Virus record (IMG/VR): IMGVR_UViG_3300045740_000062
Span: 1-45,546 of that record
Reading direction: 5' to 3' (one strand)
Length of the DNA stretch: 45,546 bases
DNA from: a virus
Below, piece after piece: positions 7,324-15,707 of this stretch; within the stretch, counting starts at the first letter, position 1, and every line of letters starts with the position of its first letter. A model generated the notes under the pieces. That model did not search any database, was not told the origin of the DNA, and saw nothing but the letters and a program-made list of their open reading frames with translations. The position numbers were made by a program, and so were the translations under genes.

Positions 7324-9276
7324 ATGACCACATCGTACACACCGCTTCTTGGGCTGGCGCTGCCGGTTACAGGAGAACTATCTGGAACTTGGGGTGACAC
7401 AGTTAATAACTACATCACCTCTTATCTGGATGCGGCGATTGACGGCACACAGACAATTAGCGGTAGTCAAACAGCGGTTTCGCTTTCGATTACAAACGGC
7501 TCATCCCTTGTTCAAGTTGGCAGTTCTGGGACAACCGGCTCTGCACAGTACGCGATTATTAACTGTACCGGCAACCCTGCTGGGCAACTGACGATCACGG
7601 TGCCCCCGTCCAGCCGCAATTACATCGTCATTAATGCCACCTCTACCAGTCAGACTGTTCGTGTTGTTGGTGTTGGCCCGACAACTGGCGTTGTCTTGGC
7701 CGCAAACGAGAAAGCAATTTTGGCTTGGAACGGCTCCGATGTCATCAAAGTGGTGTCCACATCGATTGCGAGTTTGACAGGTGTGTTGCCGGTGGTAAAC
7801 GGCGGAACGGGGCTTTCTTCCGGAACTTCGGGCGGCGTTTTGGCTTTTACCGCATCAGGAACCATTGCTTCTTCTGGGGCTTTGGCGTCAAACTCATTGG
7901 TCGTTGGCGGTGGTGCTGGTGCCCCTCCGTACACCACAAGCACAGGCACGGGGGTAGTGGCTGCAATCAGCGTGCCGGTTGACTCCACTAACGGTTTGGT
8001 AACTACCAACGGCTCTGGCACCCTTACAAATAAGACCATTAGCGGTCTGAGCAACACTATTACCAATGTCAGTTTGACTTCTGGTGTTACAGGTGTACTT
8101 CCGGTGGCAAACGGCGGTACAGGAGTAAGCACTGCGGCCAGTAACGGTCAATTGCTAATTGGAAACGGTACTGGTTTTTCTTTGGCAACGCTGACTGCGG
8201 GCACTGGATGTACTATCAACAACTCCGCTGGTGGCATCACAATTAACGCAACCGGCTCTGGCGGCTCTGTAACGTCCGTAGGGATGACGGTGCCATCGTT
8301 TTTGTCGGTGTCTGGTTCTCCCGTTACAACAACTGGTACTTTGGCTGTGTCTTATTCTGGTACGGCGCTTCCAGTTGCAAACGGCGGTACTGGCGTTACG
8401 ACTTCTACTGGGTCTGGTTCTGTTGTGCTTTCAACTAGCCCTGCCTTAACCACCCCTAACTTGGGGACGCCTTCTGCGGCAACTTTGACAAACGCAACTG
8501 GCTTGCCTTTGTCTACTGGTGTTACAGGCACGTTGGCAATTGCAAACGGCGGTACTGGATTAACAACCACACCTGCTAACGGCGCTTTGGATATTGGTAA
8601 CGGCACTGGGTTTACCCGAACCACGCTGACCGCAGGGTCTGGTATTTCAGTTACAAACGGCGCTGGTTCGATCACAATTGCGGCTACTGGGGGTGGCGGA
8701 ACGGTTACTTCTGTGGCTGTATCCGGTGGCACAACTGGTCTAACAACCTCCGGTGGACCAATTACAACTTCTGGCACCATCACTTTGGCAGGCACCCTTG
8801 CAATTGCAAACGGTGGTACTGGGGCAACAACTGCCTCTGCCGCCGCAACTGCTCTGGGTCTTGGCACTGGGAGCAACGTCCAGTTCAACTCACTTGGCGT
8901 TGGTACTGCTGGTTCTGGAACCGCTGGTGAAATTCGTGCAACAAACAACGTAACCGCCTACTATTCTTCAGATCGTAAGTTTAAAGAGAACGTCAAAAAT
9001 ATTGAGAACGCGGCGTTTAGAGCCAGCGTTATTGGCGGCAAGACGTTTGACTGGACTGATGAGTACATTGCCGAGCACGGCGGCGAAGATGGCTACTTTG
9101 TGCAAAAGCAAGACTTTGGCGTGATTGCTCAGGATGTCGAATCGGTCTTCCCAATGGCAGTAAAGAAACGACCAGATGGGTCACTTGCGGTGGACTACCA
9201 AAAACTGAGTGCGCTGGCGCTTGCCGCAATCGCTGAACTGACCGCCAGAATTGAGGCGTTGGAGACTAAACAATGA
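7324..9276 (+). CDS. Tail fibre with C-terminal S74 self-cleaving chaperone domain
   Basis: A protein of 650 residues after CAAGGAGTAAGTA. The N-terminus (LLGLALPVTGELSGTWGDTVN) is typical of environmental phage fibres. The middle carries five copies of a LPVANGGTG element, the usual fibre repeat. Residues about 545-650 form an intramolecular chaperone (peptidase S74 family): SDRKFKENV places the catalytic Ser549 five residues before Lys554, followed by DFGVIAQDVESVFP, VDYQKL and a terminal coiled coil (ALAAIAELTARIEALETKQ). In known members the chaperone trimerises the fibre and then cuts itself off at this serine, leaving residues 1-548 in the virion. It overlaps the next gene by ATGA. Confidence 0.9.
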   Translation: MTTSYTPLLGLALPVTGELSGTWGDTVNNYITSYLDAAIDGTQTISGSQTAVSLSITNGSSLVQVGSSGTTGSAQYAIINCTGNPAGQLTITVPPSSRNYIVINATSTSQTVRVVGVGPTTGVVLAANEKAILAWNGSDVIKVVSTSIASLTGVLPVVNGGTGLSSGTSGGVLAFTASGTIASSGALASNSLVVGGGAGAPPYTTSTGTGVVAAISVPVDSTNGLVTTNGSGTLTNKTISGLSNTITNVSLTSGVTGVLPVANGGTGVSTAASNGQLLIGNGTGFSLATLTAGTGCTINNSAGGITINATGSGGSVTSVGMTVPSFLSVSGSPVTTTGTLAVSYSGTALPVANGGTGVTTSTGSGSVVLSTSPALTTPNLGTPSAATLTNATGLPLSTGVTGTLAIANGGTGLTTTPANGALDIGNGTGFTRTTLTAGSGISVTNGAGSITIAATGGGGTVTSVAVSGGTTGLTTSGGPITTSGTITLAGTLAIANGGTGATTASAAATALGLGTGSNVQFNSLGVGTAGSGTAGEIRATNNVTAYYSSDRKFKENVKNIENAAFRASVIGGKTFDWTDEYIAEHGGEDGYFVQKQDFGVIAQDVESVFPMAVKKRPDGSLAVDYQKLSALALAAIAELTARIEALETKQ

Positions 9277-10295
9277 CAATGAACTCATCGGGGCCGATCA
9301 GCCTTGGGGGTTCCACGGCTGGACAGTCCATAAACCTAGAACTTAGTCAATCCGCTACTGCGCAAGTGTCATTGAATGACTCAAACGTCAGAACGCTTGC
9401 TGGTGTAGCCAGCGGTGCGATTACGATGCCCACTGACTTTTATGGGAAATCAAATACTTTGTCTGTTGACTTTACGATTGTTGCGGGCGGAGGCGGAGGC
9501 GGTCACAACTATGGGGCAGGTGGCGGAGGGGCCGGAGCACTTAGGTATATTTCTGGGCAATCTCTAACTTCTGGTAGTTATGCTGTGACTGTGGGCGGTG
9601 GAGGCGCTGGCGGAGTGAGTATGTATGCCCCGGGAAGTAACGGAACAGATTCAATATTTAACGGGCAGACATCAACTGGTGGTGGCGGTGGCGGATCTTG
9701 GGTTAACTCCGCAGGTACGGCTGCTGTGGGGGCCAATGGCGGGTCTGGGGGCGGGGGCACTGCAAGTGAGCCTTTCGGGGCTGTTTATTTAGGAGGCACA
9801 GGAACTACGGGCGGTAATAATGGAGGGTCTGGCACAAATGGGGTTTACGGTAAAACCGCGCTTCGTGCTGGCGGCGGGGGTGGGGGCGCTAGTGTGGCGG
9901 GGGCAAACGGAGCCGTTGACAGCATTAACGGAACAGAAAATCCCGGTAACGGTGGCAACGGTACATCTGACACAATAACCGGAACCACCCGGGCTGGCGG
10001 TGGTGGCGCATCTGGATACACTATTGGTTATGGTTCTGGCGGTGCTGGCGGTGGCGGTAGAGGCGCAAATACTAGTTTTCCAACTCCCGTCAACGGTACG
10101 GCAAACACGGGCGGTGGTGGCGGAGGCGGCGGTGGTTATCTGCCGTTAAATGGTGCTAATGGCGGCTCAGGCATTGTACTTATCCGCTACCCAAGTTCCT
10201 ATGGCGCTGGCAAATGTACAGGCGGCACGCAGACACTTAGTGGAGGGTACTACATCCACACCTTCACTGGTTCTGGAACTTTCACGGTGAACTAA
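9273..10295 (+). CDS. Glycine-rich tail protein
   Basis: A protein of 340 residues starting inside the stop of the fibre gene (ATGA); a second ATG two codons on is possible. Residues 1-60 contain a module (GPISLGGSTAGQSINLELSQ, then LNDSNVRTLAG and ITMPTDFYGKS) found at the head of many phage tail proteins. From about residue 67 to 310 the chain is extremely Gly-rich, with runs of five to seven glycines interleaved with Ala, Ser and Asn, which matches the phage Gly-rich domain thought to form polyglycine-II-like rods at the fibre tip. The end (GIVLIRYPSSYG, then HTFTGSGTFTV) is the usual closing strand pair of that domain. Likely a fibre tip or adhesin (inference). Confidence 0.8.
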   Translation: MTMNSSGPISLGGSTAGQSINLELSQSATAQVSLNDSNVRTLAGVASGAITMPTDFYGKSNTLSVDFTIVAGGGGGGHNYGAGGGGAGALRYISGQSLTSGSYAVTVGGGGAGGVSMYAPGSNGTDSIFNGQTSTGGGGGGSWVNSAGTAAVGANGGSGGGGTASEPFGAVYLGGTGTTGGNNGGSGTNGVYGKTALRAGGGGGGASVAGANGAVDSINGTENPGNGGNGTSDTITGTTRAGGGGASGYTIGYGSGGAGGGGRGANTSFPTPVNGTANTGGGGGGGGGYLPLNGANGGSGIVLIRYPSSYGAGKCTGGTQTLSGGYYIHTFTGSGTFTVN

Positions 10296-10296
10296 T

Positions 10297-10713
10297 ATGG
10301 CACACTTTGCACAAATCGATGAAAATAATATAGTGGTAGATGTGTTGGTTGTTAATAACTCCGACATTGATAATCTGCCGTTCCCAGACAGTGAGCCGGT
10401 AGGTATTGCCTATTTAAATTCTTTTTTGCCGCCAGCAACTTACGTTCAAACATCGTACAACGGGACTTTCCGGGTAAGGTATGCTGGTTTTGGGTATGTG
10501 TTTTACCCAAACTCCCAAGCAACCCCATATGGCGGTTTTGGTAATCAAAAACCGTATTCTGACTGGGTTTGGAACGACGCCGAGTGTCTTTGGGTACCGC
10601 CTGTTCCGTATCCAACAGACGGAAAAGTTTACTATTGGGAGCAGGAACCTGCACACGCTTGGATTCTGTCCCCAGCACAACCGCCTACCCCACCCACAAT
10701 CATTGGAGCGTAA
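10297..10713 (+). CDS. Small tail protein (MAHFAxIDENN type)
   Basis: A protein of 138 residues. Its beginning, MAHFAQIDENNIVVDVLVV, is a recurring opening of small proteins encoded next to fibre genes in cyanophages and other environmental tailed phages. The centre is aromatic- and Gly-rich (RVRYAGFGYVFYP, FGNQKPYSDWVWNDAECLWVPP) and the end is Pro-rich (ILSPAQPPTPPTIIGA). These features fit a compact beta protein bound to the tail or baseplate. No catalytic residues are evident. It begins one base after the glycine-rich gene and so belongs to the same transcript. The family's exact role is not established to my knowledge. Confidence 0.72.
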   Translation: MAHFAQIDENNIVVDVLVVNNSDIDNLPFPDSEPVGIAYLNSFLPPATYVQTSYNGTFRVRYAGFGYVFYPNSQATPYGGFGNQKPYSDWVWNDAECLWVPPVPYPTDGKVYYWEQEPAHAWILSPAQPPTPPTIIGA

Positions 10714-10715
10714 AC

Positions 10716-11078
10716 ATGCGAGGCCCTGCCGTCACTATCAGTTGCGTGTCAAATGTGTTTGTCAAGCAGATGCACTTCCAGTTTGCCGGAGATCGGGAAG
10801 AAGGCCATGCACATTTGTTCGATCACCTCACCCTACTTGCCTCTGGTAGGCTGAAACTCACCGCTCTTGGGAAAGAAACCGAGTTCAAAGCACCCCACCA
10901 CATCTTCATAAAAGCAGGCGTGGTTCATGAGTTGGAGGCGCTTGAGGACAACACGGTGGTGCATTGCATCCATGGCATTCGGGAAAAAGGGTGCGAAGAC
11001 ATCGTTGACCCTGCCTCTTTGCCGACTTACATGGCTGGAATCAATGAAAGCCAGTATCCGTTTGTTCAGGAGACGTAA
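10716..11078 (+). CDS. Cupin-fold protein
   Basis: A protein of 120 residues starting at the ATG two bases after the preceding stop; the frame is open further upstream, but that part is only a shadow of the upstream gene. The pattern HFQFAGDREEGHAHLFDHLTLLASGRLKLTAL, FKAPHHIFIKAGVVHELEAL is that of a single-domain cupin: a first motif with clustered His (GHAHLFDH, residues about 28-35) and a second with G-x5-H near residue 70. His and Glu in these places could bind one metal ion. Substrate is unknown; phage cupins can be structural or sugar/oxygenase-like. It lies between tail genes and the lysis group. A virion or host-surface sugar role is speculative. Confidence 0.68.
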   Translation: MRGPAVTISCVSNVFVKQMHFQFAGDREEGHAHLFDHLTLLASGRLKLTALGKETEFKAPHHIFIKAGVVHELEALEDNTVVHCIHGIREKGCEDIVDPASLPTYMAGINESQYPFVQET

Positions 11079-11085
11079 TTGAATC

Positions 11086-11574
11086 ATGGATCCAATCACA
11101 ACCGCAATGGCTGCATTTGCGGCTGTGCAAAAAACGGTCGAGGTTATCAAGAAGGCCAAGGCCACTGTCGATGATGTTGCCAGTCTTGGGCCGCTGTTGG
11201 GCCAGTATTTTGGAGAGAAACAAAAGACAGTAAAAGCGCTTGATCAGGCCAAGAAACAAGGCGGTTCGTCTTTGTCGCAGGCCATACAGATTGAGTTGCA
11301 GTTACTGTCGCAGAAGAAATTTGAAGAAGAACTCAAGATGATCTTTTTCCAGACCGGCCATGCCGATGTTTGGAACAACATCATGAAACGAGTTCAGGAG
11401 GGCGAAGAGGCCGAGCGAGAAGCCAGACGCAGAGCCAACGATGCCGCCCGAGTCAAGGCCAGAAAGATGGCAGAGTTGGTGAATTTGGTGATTGGGATTG
11501 TGTTGATTGTGCTTCTGGTACCGCCGTTGATCTGGTTGGTGATTCAGGGCATCATGTTTGCAAAGGACAAATGA
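11086..11574 (+). CDS. Membrane-anchored coiled-coil protein of the lysis region
   Basis: A protein of 162 residues. The first 130 are helical and increasingly charged, with a long amphipathic segment (VQEGEEAEREARRRANDAARVKARKMAELV) that looks like a coiled coil. Residues about 133-156 form one strong transmembrane helix (VIGIVLIVLLVPPLIWLVIQGIMF) followed by a short basic tail (AKDK), so the bulk of the protein is probably on one side of the inner membrane. It overlaps the next, also membrane, gene by ATGA and precedes holin and lysozyme. It may be a lysis accessory or an ejection-related protein; the sequence does not decide. Confidence 0.65.
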   Translation: MDPITTAMAAFAAVQKTVEVIKKAKATVDDVASLGPLLGQYFGEKQKTVKALDQAKKQGGSSLSQAIQIELQLLSQKKFEEELKMIFFQTGHADVWNNIMKRVQEGEEAEREARRRANDAARVKARKMAELVNLVIGIVLIVLLVPPLIWLVIQGIMFAKDK

Positions 11575-11936
11575 TGGAAGAAAACAAATCCGCCGAGACA
11601 GCCAAAGAAGTCGCTGGTAAATCCATCGGCAGGTTTGGCCTCTTCTACATCACCCTGATCGTCCTGATTGGGGTTGGTTCGTCTTACTTCCTGTCTGATT
11701 CGGCTATTACCGCAGTAATGACCATGATTGGTGGCGCGTTAGTCGCCTTGATCAACATGATGAACGGGATTGCTGGCACTGCCGAGAAGCAGGAGAAGCC
11801 TGAATTCAAAGTGATCCAAACCCTGATTGAAAAACTGGATCGGTTGGACAAGCCAGAGCAACCCATGAAAGTGACTGTTCAGGGCGACAAAGTTACCGTC
11901 ACCAAAGGCGACGACTCCATAACCACAGGAGGCTGA
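11571..11936 (+). CDS. Small two-helix membrane protein, possible holin partner
   Basis: A protein of 121 residues beginning at ATGATG within the stop of the preceding gene; either ATG could be used. Two transmembrane helices are visible, FGLFYITLIVLIGVGSSYFL (about residues 21-40) and AVMTMIGGALVALINMMNGIA (about residues 47-67), followed by a soluble, charged C-terminal part (FKVIQTLIEKLDRLDKPEQP and a Val/Lys strand pair). The size, helix number and position immediately before a recognisable 3TM holin suggest a second holin or antiholin. I cannot name a family, so this stays an inference from topology and context. Confidence 0.6.
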   Translation: MMEENKSAETAKEVAGKSIGRFGLFYITLIVLIGVGSSYFLSDSAITAVMTMIGGALVALINMMNGIAGTAEKQEKPEFKVIQTLIEKLDRLDKPEQPMKVTVQGDKVTVTKGDDSITTGG

Positions 11937-11937
11937 C

Positions 11938-12453
11938 ATGCTGACACTGTTCTCTACACTCATTTCGTTCCTGATTGGCGGCCTGCCCAAACTGTTGGAT
12001 TTCTTCCAAGACCGGGGGGACAAAAGCCATGAAATTGCTCTGGCGCAACTCCAGATTCAGCGGGAGATGGAACTGCGCAAACTGGGCTTTGAGGCTCAAG
12101 AGCGGGTCGAACACATTAAGACCGAGCAGGTCGAATTGGAAACCAAGGCCAGCGTGACTCAGGCAGTTATTGGTGCGCAACAGGCAGAACTCCAAGCCCT
12201 GTACGCCCATGACACGGCGCTCAATGAGGGCACAAGCCAGTGGATGCGGAACCTGCGTGCCAGCGTGCGGCCTGTGATCACCTACGGGTTTTTCCTACTG
12301 TTGTGCGGTATTGACGCGGCCCTGATTTACCACGGGTTTACCAATAATGTCGGCTTCCAAGAGATGGCCGACCAACTCTGGGACGATGAAACCCAAGCCC
12401 TGTTTGCCAGCATCATAGCGTTCCACTTCGGCGGCAGGGCGTTTGGCAAATGA
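11938..12453 (+). CDS. Holin of the 3TM (GTA) type
   Basis: A protein of 171 residues. It has an N-terminal hydrophobic helix (LFSTLISFLIGGLPKLLDFF), a long charged helical middle (residues about 27-95, including KTEQVELETKASVTQAVIGAQQAEL), and then the family's signature block: SQWMRNLRASVRPVITYGFFLLLCGIDAALIYHG and, at the end, IIAFHFGGRAFGK. This arrangement matches the holin family described from gene transfer agents (GTA_holin_3TM). It would form inner-membrane lesions that release the lysozyme encoded next. The gene overlaps the lysozyme start by four bases, so the two are translationally coupled. Confidence 0.82.
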   Translation: MLTLFSTLISFLIGGLPKLLDFFQDRGDKSHEIALAQLQIQREMELRKLGFEAQERVEHIKTEQVELETKASVTQAVIGAQQAELQALYAHDTALNEGTSQWMRNLRASVRPVITYGFFLLLCGIDAALIYHGFTNNVGFQEMADQLWDDETQALFASIIAFHFGGRAFGK

Positions 12454-12926
12454 ATGTATCCCCCAAGGCCATAGCCATGATCAAACACCATGAGGGTGTA
12501 AGACAAAAGCCGTACAGATGTCCAGCAAAACTCTGGACTATAGGGGTTGGCCACGTTCTTTATCCTGAGCAGGGCAAACTGCCCATTGACCAGCGGGACG
12601 CCTTCAACATCAAAATTGAGGATTTCCGAATCTTCAGCATGGAGGAAGTGGATGCCATACTTCGAGCCGATCTGGATCGTTTTGAGCGAGGTGTGGAGCG
12701 GTATGTCACTGTCCCACTTACACAAGGCATGTTTGATGCTCTTGTGTCTTTCAGTTTTAACGTCGGTCTGGGAACACTCCAGCGTTCGACGCTTCGTCAG
12801 AAACTCAACCGGGGCGATAAAGAGGGCGCTGCTGAAGAACTCTTGAAGTATTGCATGGCTGGTGGGAAAATACTCAAAGGGTTGCAAAATCGTCGAATCG
12901 ACGAACGTGCCCTGTTCCTGTCGTAG
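12450..12926 (+). CDS. Endolysin, GH24 (T4-type) lysozyme
   Basis: A protein of 158 residues that cleaves the MurNAc-GlcNAc bond of peptidoglycan. The catalytic block is HHEGVRQKPYRCPAKLWTIGVGH, with Glu15, Cys24 and Thr30 in the exact E-x8-(D/C)-x5-T spacing of the family; the cysteine in the second place is a known variant, as in P21-type lysozymes. Further family marks are QGMFDALVSFSFNVGLGTLQRSTL, KYCMAGGKILKGLQNRR and ER..L at the end. No signal peptide or N-terminal SAR helix is present, so release depends on the holin. No spanin gene was recognised beside it. It sits within the structural arm rather than at its end. Confidence 0.93.
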   Translation: MNVSPKAIAMIKHHEGVRQKPYRCPAKLWTIGVGHVLYPEQGKLPIDQRDAFNIKIEDFRIFSMEEVDAILRADLDRFERGVERYVTVPLTQGMFDALVSFSFNVGLGTLQRSTLRQKLNRGDKEGAAEELLKYCMAGGKILKGLQNRRIDERALFLS

Positions 12927-12934
12927 GATAGACC

Positions 12935-15040
12935 ATGCCTTTACAAAAAATTCTTTTTAAGCCCGGCGTCAACCGAGAAAACACTCGGTACACAACTGAG
13001 GGCGGGTGGTATGAGTGCGACAAAATTCGGTTCCGTCAAGGCAATCCAGAAGTCATTGGTGGCTGGCAAAGGATTTCCATCAACACGTACTTAGGTATTT
13101 GCCGTTCCATGTGGAACTGGGTGACACTTGGTTTTTTGAACCTGCTCGGCCTCGGCACAAACCTGAAGTTTTATATTGAAAAAGGCGGTGTTTACAACGA
13201 CATCACCCCGTTGCGTAGCACCGTCACGCTTGGCACAAACCCTTTTGCTTTGACGGCATCAACCACTTGCACCGTGACAAGCACAGCGCATGGCTGTCTT
13301 AATGGTGACTTTGTAACTTTTAGTGGGGCCACAAATATTGGTAGTGCAGGTACAAACATTACCGCCTCTGTCCTTAATCAAGAGTTCCAGATCACGCTTG
13401 TTAGCGCAAACACTTACACCATTGAACTACCCGTGGTGCCAAATGCTACCGCACTTGCAGGATCGCCCGGTGGTGGGGCCGCTGTTGTTGCTGAGTATCA
13501 GATTAACGTGGGGCAATCGACTGCGGTGCCGTACACCGGTTGGGGCGGGGGCGCTTGGGGCGCAGGTACTTGGGGTGTTGGCGGCACATCGCTGGCAAGC
13601 ATCCGGCTTTGGAGCCAAATAAATTACGGCGAAAACCTTGTGTTTGGCTACCGCACGGGGCCTTTGTATTATTGGACGGCGGCGTCTGGCGTCACAAGTC
13701 GGGGGGTTGCTTTGCGTTCACTTGGCGGAACGGCAACTTTTACAATTGCGTCTCCAACAGTCGTGACATCGACGGTTTTGTATAACGAAGGTGCCGCGCT
13801 TTCTTTCAGCACCACCGGGGCGTTACCTACAGGAATTGGCACTGGCGTTACGTACTATGCTTTTAATGTTGACGGCCTGACATTTAATTTGTTGGACGCC
13901 AACGGCAACATTGTCAATACATCAGGTACGCAATCCGGCACCCACACAATTACGCCTGTGGACATTCCGATTGTTCAAAACACTTTTACGGTATCCGACA
14001 CGTCACGTTTTTTGATTGCGTTTGGTTGTAACGATTACGGTTCATCCGCGCTTGATCCCATGCTGATTCGCTGGTCGGCACAAGAAGACCTGTTTAACTG
14101 GACACCCGACGCAACTAATCAAGCGGGCAGTATCCGAATCTCTCATGGTTCTGAGATCATAGCCACAGTGCAGACACGGCAGGAAATTATCATTATTACT
14201 GACGCATCTGTCTATTCGTTCCAGTATATCGGCCCGCCGTATGTTTGGCAGTCGCAACTTTTGGGCGACAACATCTCTATCATGGGGACAAACTCTGCCG
14301 CCATTGCATCTGGTGTGGTGTACTGGATGGGCGTGGACAAGTTCTACGCTTACGATGGCCGAGTGCAAACCTTGAACTGCGACCTGCGTCGGTACATTTT
14401 TTCTGATCTGAACTACACGCAAAGACAACAGGTTTTTGCTGGCACCAATGAAGGCTTCAACGAAGTCTGGTGGTTCTACTGCTCGTCTGGGCAATCCACA
14501 ATCGACAGGTATGTTGTCTACAACTATGTGGAAAAAATCTGGTACTACGGGACTATGGCCAGAACGGCTTGGTTGGACTCAGGTCTTAGGGATTACCCTC
14601 AGGCAGCCACATACAGCGCCAATATTGTTGACCATGAGAACGGCATAAACAACAATGAAACTGGTACTGTGCAGTCGATCAATGCCTACATCTCTTCATC
14701 TGAATTTGACATTGGGGACGGGCACAACTTTGGGTTTGTGTGGCGCATCTTGCCCGACCTGACGTTTGAAAACTCTTCAAATGAACCTGCCACTGGCGCA
14801 TCGCCAACTGTGACAATGGAGTTGTACGGTTTGACCAATTCTGGCTCAGGTGTCACAAGCGACGCGCAACAACCGGTCTCAAAAACCAACGCCTACTACA
14901 TCACTGAAGAGTTTACGGGCCAGATTTACACCCGTTTCCGTGGTCGCCAAATGATCTTTAAGATCAGTTCTGCTCAGATCAACACGGCTTGGCAGTTAGG
15001 CGCTCCTCGAATCGACATCCGTCCGGATGGAAGGCGCTGA
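12935..15040 (+). CDS. Tail tube/nozzle-like structural protein
   Basis: A protein of 701 residues beginning MPLQKILFKPGVNRENTRYTTEGGWYECDKIRFRQGNPEVIGGW, a frequent opening among environmental podovirus-like genomes. Repeated short beta segments carry W and G-rich turns (YTGWGGGAWGAGTWGVGG near residues 195-215), a central propeller-like stretch (LFNWTPDATNQAGSIRI, QEIIIITDASVYSFQYIG, VVYWMGVDKFYAYDGRVQ), and a closing FRGRQMIFKISSAQINTAWQLGAPRIDIRPDGRR. These are features of beta-propeller nozzle or stabilisation proteins such as T7 gp12 and P22 gp10. Together with the adaptor at the left edge it supports a short tail. The assignment is by character, not by search. Its stop overlaps the next ATG. 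Confidence 0.62.
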   Translation: MPLQKILFKPGVNRENTRYTTEGGWYECDKIRFRQGNPEVIGGWQRISINTYLGICRSMWNWVTLGFLNLLGLGTNLKFYIEKGGVYNDITPLRSTVTLGTNPFALTASTTCTVTSTAHGCLNGDFVTFSGATNIGSAGTNITASVLNQEFQITLVSANTYTIELPVVPNATALAGSPGGGAAVVAEYQINVGQSTAVPYTGWGGGAWGAGTWGVGGTSLASIRLWSQINYGENLVFGYRTGPLYYWTAASGVTSRGVALRSLGGTATFTIASPTVVTSTVLYNEGAALSFSTTGALPTGIGTGVTYYAFNVDGLTFNLLDANGNIVNTSGTQSGTHTITPVDIPIVQNTFTVSDTSRFLIAFGCNDYGSSALDPMLIRWSAQEDLFNWTPDATNQAGSIRISHGSEIIATVQTRQEIIIITDASVYSFQYIGPPYVWQSQLLGDNISIMGTNSAAIASGVVYWMGVDKFYAYDGRVQTLNCDLRRYIFSDLNYTQRQQVFAGTNEGFNEVWWFYCSSGQSTIDRYVVYNYVEKIWYYGTMARTAWLDSGLRDYPQAATYSANIVDHENGINNNETGTVQSINAYISSSEFDIGDGHNFGFVWRILPDLTFENSSNEPATGASPTVTMELYGLTNSGSGVTSDAQQPVSKTNAYYITEEFTGQIYTRFRGRQMIFKISSAQINTAWQLGAPRIDIRPDGRR

Positions 15041-15681
15041 TGACAAACCGCATCATCAACCCCGCACCGCCCAGTTTGCCGCTGGGCACGGATCAGTACG
15101 ACCGCCGATACCAAGATCAGTATTCAAACATTCTGCGCCTGTACTTCAACCAACTCAAAAACTCGCTTGGGTTATTGTGGGGCGACAGAGGCGGTCAATA
15201 CTTGCAGTTCCCTTACGCTGCCATACAGCGCAACACAGATAAGACGTTCACGGCCAACACTCCTACTCAGATTACGTTTGAACAAAACGATTTCCTGAGC
15301 GGCTGTTCAAATGATGGAACTGATGGCATCCATGTAAGCCAAGCCGGTATCTATAATTACCAGTTTAGTGTACAGTTTGCCAACACGGATACGCAGATTC
15401 ATGCCGCTTGGATTTGGCTTCGAGTGAATGGTGTGGATGTGCCGGGCACTGCCAGCCGTTTTGATGTCCCGGCAAAACATGGGTCAAGCGATGGCTATTT
15501 GATTGCGGCCTGTAACTTTTACGTCCAACTCAAAGCCCAAGACTATGTTGAGTTGTACGCTGCCGTCTCCAATGCAGGTGTCTACATGGAGGCGTATCCC
15601 GTGCAAACTTCCCCCTTCGCCCGGCCGTCCATCCCGTCGGTTGTGGCCACACTTTCATTTGTTTCTGCGGTAAGCGCATGA
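15040..15681 (+). CDS. C1q/TNF-like jelly-roll virion protein
   Basis: A protein of 213 residues; the ATG at 15040 overlaps the stop of the nozzle-like gene and is preferred over upstream codons inside that gene. Residues 1-60 (LPLGTDQYDRRYQDQYSNILRLYFNQLKNSL) are helical and may be an oligomerisation stalk. Residues about 75-200 have the alternating strand pattern of a C1q/TNF jelly roll: FTANTPTQITF, GIHVSQAGIYNYQFSVQFANTD, IWLRVNGVDVPGT, then DYVELYAAVSN. Such heads usually trimerise and bind ligands, and in phages they occur on small spikes or head fibres. No catalytic motif is present. Confidence 0.7.
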   Translation: MTNRIINPAPPSLPLGTDQYDRRYQDQYSNILRLYFNQLKNSLGLLWGDRGGQYLQFPYAAIQRNTDKTFTANTPTQITFEQNDFLSGCSNDGTDGIHVSQAGIYNYQFSVQFANTDTQIHAAWIWLRVNGVDVPGTASRFDVPAKHGSSDGYLIAACNFYVQLKAQDYVELYAAVSNAGVYMEAYPVQTSPFARPSIPSVVATLSFVSAVSA

Positions 15682-15707
15682 TACGATTTGGATAAAAGGA
15701 GTTAAAA

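Noticed and set aside
7650-8948. Two Pro/Val-rich minus-strand frames opposite the fibre gene
   Set aside because: Both mirror the GGTG repeats of the S74 fibre and have no ribosome sites.
12547-12846. A hydrophobic frame embedded in the lysozyme gene as a possible embedded spanin or antiholin
   Set aside because: It has no ribosome site, no lipobox and no clear topology; its hydrophobic residues follow from the lysozyme codons.
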